Of a stretch of DNA of 5,807 nt, positions 5,644 through 5,807 are shown piece by piece; position 1 is the first letter of the stretch, and each line of letters begins with the position of its first letter. The notes under the pieces are model-generated. The model was given only the letters and a program-made list of their open reading frames with translations. It had not been told where the DNA came from and did no database searches. Position numbers and translations under genes: made by a program. This stretch comes from an uncultured Atopobium sp. (lineage in GTDB: Bacteria; Actinomycetota; Coriobacteriia; Coriobacteriales; Atopobiaceae). Where the stretch lies: contig CAKAPZ010000065.1 of NCBI GenBank assembly GCA_916720015.1, positions 1-5,807 of the forward strand, written 5' to 3'.

Positions 5644-5807
5644 TATTCCGACTTACCCCACATTCTGCGGAGACTGTTAGCAAGTGCACCGGGGTTCTCG
5701 ACACCCAGAGATTTGAGGCTAGACGTATCGTTTTCTGCAACGTGGAGCAGCTGCTGCAGGTTATCGTAGGCGTCAACAATTCTGGCTGCGATCTCATCGT
5801 TGACCAC
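5643..5807 (-). CDS. disA: Probable C-terminal end of DNA integrity scanning protein DisA (diadenylate cyclase); 5' part outside window
   Basis: Seen: an open minus-strand frame enters from the right edge and ends at TAA 5645-5643, giving the last 54 residues of a protein. They contain EIAARIVDAYDNLQQLL, then a linker, then a helix ending SLRRMWGKSE. This pattern matches, from memory of the family, the C-terminal helix-hairpin-helix DNA-binding domain of DisA (compare B. subtilis PIVENVVEAFGVL and KIKKGLKRLQEK), with a few extra residues in the linker. Known: DisA makes c-di-AMP and scans DNA, and its gene lies just upstream of ispD in many Gram-positive bacteria. The second Gly of the usual Gly-hydrophobic-Gly hairpin appears replaced (GVEN at 35-38 of the visible part). 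The catalytic domain is out of view, so another helix-hairpin-helix protein cannot be excluded. The stop overlaps the ispD start by one base, suggesting one operon. Confidence 0.55.
   Translation of the reverse strand: MVNDEIAARIVDAYDNLQQLLHVAENDTSSLKSLGVENPGALANSLRRMWGKSE

Overview
This window looks like a piece of a bacterial chromosome. It carries a housekeeping cluster on the minus strand that is interrupted by one plus-strand transporter gene. In minus-strand transcription order the genes are: the 3' end of a probable disA (DNA-scanning diadenylate cyclase), ispD, ispF, [an ABC exporter gene on the opposite strand], cysS, and rlmB, which runs off the left edge. The order ispD-ispF-cysS-rlmB after a disA-like gene is typical of Gram-positive bacteria. 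The basic, glycine-rich N-terminal tail on RlmB also resembles actinobacterial RlmB/TrmH proteins. Moderate base composition and close gene packing would suit a coriobacterial lineage (Atopobium/Olsenella-like), but this taxonomic placement is inference.

Right part (4349-5807, minus strand): three tightly coupled genes. The disA-like stop overlaps the ispD start by one base (TAATG). The ispD stop overlaps a GTG start of ispF by four bases (GTGA). IspD and IspF act in the non-mevalonate (MEP) isoprenoid pathway. IspD makes CDP-methylerythritol and IspF makes the cyclic diphosphate MEcPP. The intermediate kinase gene ispE is not in the window.

Middle (2465-4348): a visibly AT-richer insert on the plus strand. 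It holds a single 546-residue type I ABC exporter half-transporter, with six predicted membrane segments followed by a complete nucleotide-binding domain. Its stop codon lies one base from the ispF stop codon (convergent). On its other side a 242-base divergent intergenic region carries a candidate promoter for each direction, with a nested dyad between them. The insert separates ispDF from cysS-rlmB, which appears to have gained its own promoter.

Left part (1-2464, minus strand): cysS (complete, 493 residues, all zinc ligands and both signature motifs present) is followed after two bases by rlmB (partial, 326 residues visible). RlmB has a striking RGG-type repeat in its N-terminal extension. 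No rRNA, tRNA, CRISPR array, insertion sequence or clear intrinsic terminator was seen. I found no clear new biological system. The points most worth a second look are the transporter insertion, the unusual RlmB tail and the dyad between the divergent promoters.
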